A model generated the notes under the pieces. It was not told where the DNA came from. It searched no databases and saw nothing but the letters and a program-made list of their open reading frames with translations. From Gallionella sp. UBA6045 (GTDB lineage Bacteria > Pseudomonadota > Gammaproteobacteria > Burkholderiales > Gallionellaceae), in NCBI GenBank assembly GCA_002429165.1, contig DIYV01000113.1, positions 1 through 10,771 on the forward strand: a stretch of DNA of 10,771 bases, given 5' to 3'. Below are positions 8,258 to 10,771 of this stretch, piece after piece; position 1 is the first letter of the stretch, and the number at the start of each line of letters is the position of its first letter. A program made the translations under genes and the position numbers.

Positions 8258-8377
8258 TTATCGCGTATACAGTACCTTGCCATTGCAATCATATTTGTCC
8301 GCGATCGCGACTCCTGCCGCTCCAAATTGTCTGAAAGCTTCGAAAATGGGATGCAAGCCACATAGGGCCAAGCTGGC
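8258..8377 (-). pseudogene. Short minus-strand ORF, possible 3' remnant of a lost gene or an unrecognised small protein
   Basis: The minus strand is open for 39 codons between an in-frame TAG (8380-8378) and a TAA (8260-8258). The translation ends in DKYDCNGKVLYTR, preceded by FGAAGVAIA, and reads like a real protein C-terminus rather than noise. Its stop lies three bases before a strong intrinsic terminator in the same direction, the usual arrangement for a genuine gene end. There is no ATG and no ribosome binding site; only TTG codons (8371 and 8356) could start it. It could therefore be the tail of a gene whose 5' part was deleted or replaced, or a small protein with a rare start. I do not recognise the family, and chance remains possible. 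Confidence 0.3.
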
Positions 8378-8411
8378 CTAGTGGGATAGAAGCTCTTGAT
8401 GTGAAATGAAC

Positions 8412-8435
8412 AAGGCGACTGTTCAGTCACCTTTT
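8412..8435. terminator. Possible two-way terminator between the convergent genes
   Basis: AAGGCGACT (8412-8420) pairs with AGTCACCTT (8425-8433) around the loop GTTC. On the plus strand there is one C-A mismatch and a short T tract (8432-8435). On the minus strand the same position is a G-U wobble, giving a full nine-pair stem, but the T tract after it is poor. It could end the GGDEF-EAL operon (205 bases after its stop) or the lipoprotein gene (75 bases after its stop). It shares AAGGCGAC with the purL terminator. Confidence 0.5.
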
Positions 8436-8509
8436 AATCGTGCCCCGCTTCCACACAGCAGAATCATTGTCGTTTCAAACGCAAATTGGAATAGCCCCGC
8501 AGATACCGC

Positions 8510-9595
8510 CTACGGCTGTGACACCCGCTTGTAATTTTTGGGCACGGTAAAGACGCTGTCGTGTAAGGGTTCGATGCCGAGTTTCTTTACCTCGAAGGTT
8601 AACGACAATATCGGTTCGCCCGCGGCCTCTTTCATCGAGTCTTCTGTTTTCTTTTGTGCGAACATTCCGGCGAGGCCGGAGACCATATCTCCCGCACTGC
8701 TTGGAGCCGTGTTGCCGGAGGGTTTTTTGTCATTCGTTTCCTTGGGTGCGCAGGCATCGCCCTCCATGTCCCAGGCAAGATGGGTTGATATCGGGTAACC
8801 CTTGACCTTTTCCATTTGTTTGCCTGCTTTAAGGAATTCCTTGAGTTCACCCGGCTTCATGGAATTGGCGAGATAAGCAGAGATCAACCTGGTGGCGTCT
8901 GTCGGCATAATTTCCCGCTTTCCTGTGTCGCTGACAGCTCCGTTAAAAGTACGGGCATAACTCTCTTCCATTTCCAACGCATCGCGCATCGCGCCAGTCA
9001 TCGGCGTGGTCCAGACATTCAGCTTCAATGTGCTGGTGGATTTTCGCGCCGAGTTATCGCGCAGGTTGACCAGCCATACGGCCTGGTATTCATCGGTGTC
9101 AAAACCGTTGATGGTTTTTTTCTGGCCTGTAGCTTTCACCGTGAAGCTGTTGTGCACAATGTGCATGGTGCAGCCGGTTTCATGCTTTTCCTGTGGAGGC
9201 TTTTCAGCGGGTTGCTTTTGTTCGGCAGGCGGTTTGGACGGCCTGATGCATCCCTTCAGCGGACACTCGGTGTACTCCTCTTTCTTTGTGTCCAGCAACC
9301 ATTTCAGCTTGCGGTCGATTCGCGTAATTTCCGTATCAGAACGCAAGCCGACCAGAAAGCCCGTGAAGGTACCGGTGCCCTTGAAAGTCGATTCATCCCG
9401 GCGCATGTTGGTGCGCACATAATGCCGTTCAGTGCTTTCGAAGGGAAAGAATCCCTTGATGCCGTTGCTGACCACCTGCTGCTCGATCACCGCAGTGCGG
9501 TTGAGCGGAGTGTTGTCGGCCTCGATGACCGGTTTTGTGGCGCACCCGGCAATGACGGCACAAATAACAATAATTCCAGGAATATTGCGTAACAT
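8510..9595 (-). CDS. Outer-membrane-type lipoprotein of unknown function (DUF4412/LolA-like pattern)
   Basis: A 361-residue protein. The signal peptide is short, with MLRN followed by a hydrophobic run, and ends in a textbook lipobox, VIAGC, with the lipidated Cys at 18. Residue +2 is Ala rather than Asp, so outer-membrane sorting is expected. The body has an N-terminal half with TEITRIDRKLKWLLDTKK (88-105) and EYTECPLKGC, a Pro/Lys/Glu/Gln-rich insert (about 118-139), a middle part with KKTINGFDTDEY (159-170) and LNVWTTPM, and a tail ending VFTVPKNYKRV. The order 'IxRIDxK...YxE', 'G(F/Y)DxxEY', 'W', 'FxVPxxYK' resembles DUF4412 or LolA-fold lipoproteins that bind hydrophobic ligands. This is pattern recall, not a match I could compute. 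Two further low-complexity stretches occur near 282-302 and 312-326. Start: ATG 9595 is preceded by GGAGGT, whereas the longer frame from 9658 would bury the signal peptide. Its job is unknown; it is transcribed alone. Confidence 0.88.
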   Translation of the reverse strand: MLRNIPGIIVICAVIAGCATKPVIEADNTPLNRTAVIEQQVVSNGIKGFFPFESTERHYVRTNMRRDESTFKGTGTFTGFLVGLRSDTEITRIDRKLKWLLDTKKEEYTECPLKGCIRPSKPPAEQKQPAEKPPQEKHETGCTMHIVHNSFTVKATGQKKTINGFDTDEYQAVWLVNLRDNSARKSTSTLKLNVWTTPMTGAMRDALEMEESYARTFNGAVSDTGKREIMPTDATRLISAYLANSMKPGELKEFLKAGKQMEKVKGYPISTHLAWDMEGDACAPKETNDKKPSGNTAPSSAGDMVSGLAGMFAQKKTEDSMKEAAGEPILSLTFEVKKLGIEPLHDSVFTVPKNYKRVSQP

Positions 9596-9599
9596 ACTG

Positions 9600-9605
9600 A
9601 CCTCC
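9600..9605 (-). promoter_or_regulatory. Strong ribosome binding site of the lipoprotein gene
   Basis: GGAGGT on the minus strand lies four bases before ATG 9595. It fixes the start at 9595 rather than at the in-frame upstream ATG codons (9625 and 9658), and it agrees with the signal peptide and lipobox. Confidence 0.85.
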
Positions 9606-9625
9606 GCGTTTATCGGCAGGATCAT

Positions 9626-9654
9626 ATTATAGAGGGCGAATCCGGGAATGAAGT
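9626..9654 (-). promoter_or_regulatory. Candidate sigma70 promoter of the lipoprotein gene
   Basis: On the minus strand a perfect TATAAT (9631-9626) lies 30 bases before the start codon. The hexamer 17 bases upstream, ACTTCA (9654-9649), matches TTGACA poorly, while TTGCAC (9658-9653) matches better but at 21-base spacing. A transcript starting near 9619 would have a short leader carrying the GGAGGT site. The call rests on the -10 box and its position. Confidence 0.45.
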
Positions 9655-9787
9655 GCAATTTTGAATAACGCCGGAAGTGTATTGGATGAGATGGCGTCCA
9701 GGCCTCCAGACCAGACAGTCGAATTTGAACGTGCGCTACCCGCCAACAGTGCGTTTCAGGTGGCCAATTTGGTGGTACGATTTAACC

Positions 9788-10771
9788 ATGATGACTGATC
9801 CGGCATCCGATTTGATCAACACTCCCGAAGCCCGGTTCACCAACCTGCTCGACGAGGATCCGCTCGGCGAGGAGTTCTGGAAACTGTGGCTGGGAACAGG
9901 GCGATTCGGCAAACTCCGCGGCCATTTCAGCGCGCTGGGCGAAAGCGGCGCGCTCGCGACCGGACTCTCCGCACGCGCCGACAAACAGGGTCCGACGCTG
10001 CAGACCCACGATGCACGGGGCATACGCATAGACCGCATCGTCCAGCACCCCGACTACCGCGAACTGGAAAAGCTCTCATACGGGCGCGGAATCGTCGGAA
10101 TCAAATATCAGCCTGGATTTCTGGCGAAACATCGCGCGTTCAGGCATCTGGTCGGATTTGGCGCGGGATATTATTTCGCCCAGAGCGAAATCGGTCTGTA
10201 TTGCCCGATCTGCATGACCGATGGCGTGGGCAGGGTGCTCGAGCGCAGACCGAAGGGGCCGCAAACCCCGCTATATGAAATGACCGTTGCCCATCTTTCC
10301 GCCGGCGATCCGGGTGAACTCTGGCAGGGCGCGATGTTCCTGACCGAAAAGCAGGGCGGTTCGGATGTCGGGAGCAATGCCGTCACGGCGACCCGGCAGG
10401 GCAGGCGCTGGCTGCTCAACGGGGACAAGTGGTTCTGCTCCAACGTGGCGGCCGACGCGATCCTTGCATTGGCACGAATGCCGGAAGGCGCACCCGGCAC
10501 CAGGGGTCTGGGACTGTTTCTCGTGCTGCGCAGAAAGCCCGCCGGCAATTCGGCCACAATCCGTATTCACCGTCTCAAGGAAAAACTTGGCGTGCACTCG
10601 ATGCCGACGGGCGAAGTGACGTTCGAGAATACCGAGGCTCTCTTGGTCGCGGGCGAAAACGAAGGTTTCAAACAGATGGCCGAGATGCTCAACCTCTCGA
10701 GGTTGTATAACGCCGTTGCGAGCGTTGCCGGCATGCGCAGGGCCGTGCTTGAGGCACTGAAATACGGCGCC
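9788..10771 (+). CDS. AidB-type acyl-CoA dehydrogenase, 3'-truncated by window edge
   Basis: The frame is open from ATG 9788 (or the next ATG, 9791) to the last base: 328 codons with no stop. It belongs to the acyl-CoA dehydrogenase flavoprotein fold, AidB branch. AidB-like features are a long N-terminal region, the flavin/substrate segment LTEKQGGSDVGSN (185-197), GDKWFCS (212-218), RLKEKLGVHSM (262-272) and SRLYNAVASVAGMRRAV near the right edge; E. coli AidB, recalled from memory, has TEKQGGSDVMSN, GHKWFFS and RLKDKLG at matching places. AidB is induced by alkylating agents and binds FAD and DNA, but many relatives are true acyl-CoA dehydrogenases. The C-terminal domain, with the expected catalytic Glu and any DNA-binding part, is outside the window, so the role is open. 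The only nearby Shine-Dalgarno-like sequence, GGTGG (9771-9775), is far from the start. Upstream in-frame GTG codons at 9731 and 9749 cannot be excluded. It is divergent from the lipoprotein gene. Confidence 0.9.
   Translation, partial: MMTDPASDLINTPEARFTNLLDEDPLGEEFWKLWLGTGRFGKLRGHFSALGESGALATGLSARADKQGPTLQTHDARGIRIDRIVQHPDYRELEKLSYGRGIVGIKYQPGFLAKHRAFRHLVGFGAGYYFAQSEIGLYCPICMTDGVGRVLERRPKGPQTPLYEMTVAHLSAGDPGELWQGAMFLTEKQGGSDVGSNAVTATRQGRRWLLNGDKWFCSNVAADAILALARMPEGAPGTRGLGLFLVLRRKPAGNSATIRIHRLKEKLGVHSMPTGEVTFENTEALLVAGENEGFKQMAEMLNLSRLYNAVASVAGMRRAVLEALKYGA

Larger units (their letters stand above)
8207..8509. other. Convergent intergenic gap with terminators and a possible gene remnant
   Basis: This 303-base gap separates the plus-strand GGDEF-EAL operon from the minus-strand lipoprotein gene. 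It contains a short hairpin directly after the stop at 8206, a strong minus-strand intrinsic terminator (8226-8254), a 39-codon minus-strand ORF ending at that terminator (8258-8377), and a weaker hairpin (8412-8435) that could serve either strand. A 10-base palindrome, CGCGATCGCG, lies at 8300-8309 within that short ORF. No mobile-element ends were seen. Confidence 0.6.

Noticed and set aside
8203..8430. A 75-codon minus-strand ORF in the convergent gap (GTG start)
   Set aside because: It runs straight through a strong minus-strand terminator hairpin and its T run, which a real gene would not do. The alternative frame ending at 8258 fits better.
8816..9592. A 258-codon plus-strand ORF opposite the lipoprotein gene
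   Set aside because: The minus strand has a signal peptide, a lipobox and a perfect GGAGGT site; the plus-strand frame has none of these.
10171..10597. Minus-strand ORFs (128 and 108 codons) at the right end
   Set aside because: They overlap an open plus-strand frame with clear acyl-CoA dehydrogenase motifs and are shadows of it.

Overview
The window looks like an ordinary chromosomal stretch of a betaproteobacterium. My best guess is the Nitrosomonadales/Gallionellaceae neighbourhood, judged only from the large single-chain type of PurL, the style of the signalling proteins and a G+C content of roughly 55-60%. No rRNA, tRNA, CRISPR array, transposase or phage gene is visible.

Layout, left to right: (1) The 3' two thirds of purL on the plus strand (bases 1-2493) ends in a clear intrinsic terminator. 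(2) An AT-richer 430-base gap carries at most a promoter and doubtful short ORFs. (3) Two large, co-directional c-di-GMP signalling genes follow (about 2924-5830 and 5837-8206), separated by only 6 bases and almost certainly co-transcribed. (4) A 303-base convergent gap contains intrinsic-terminator hairpins and, on the minus strand, a 39-codon ORF ending right at one of those terminators; it may be a gene remnant. (5) A minus-strand outer-membrane-type lipoprotein of unknown function (8510-9595) has a strong ribosome binding site and a candidate promoter. (6) The first 328 codons of a divergently transcribed AidB-type acyl-CoA dehydrogenase (9788 onward) run off the right edge.

The most interesting part is the pair of GGDEF-EAL proteins. 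Both have a periplasmic sensor domain between two membrane helices, but their catalytic halves look complementary. The upstream protein has a ruined GGDEF motif (IDADH in its place), a broken I-site and a complete set of EAL catalytic residues. The downstream protein has a perfect GGDEF motif and I-site, but a Glu-to-Gln change (Q742, in AQGVE instead of AEGVE) at the EAL glutamate proposed as general base in RocR. The simplest reading is a phosphodiesterase and a diguanylate cyclase made from one message, each reading its own periplasmic signal, with a GAF domain as a further input on the phosphodiesterase. This is inference from motifs and would need biochemical tests.
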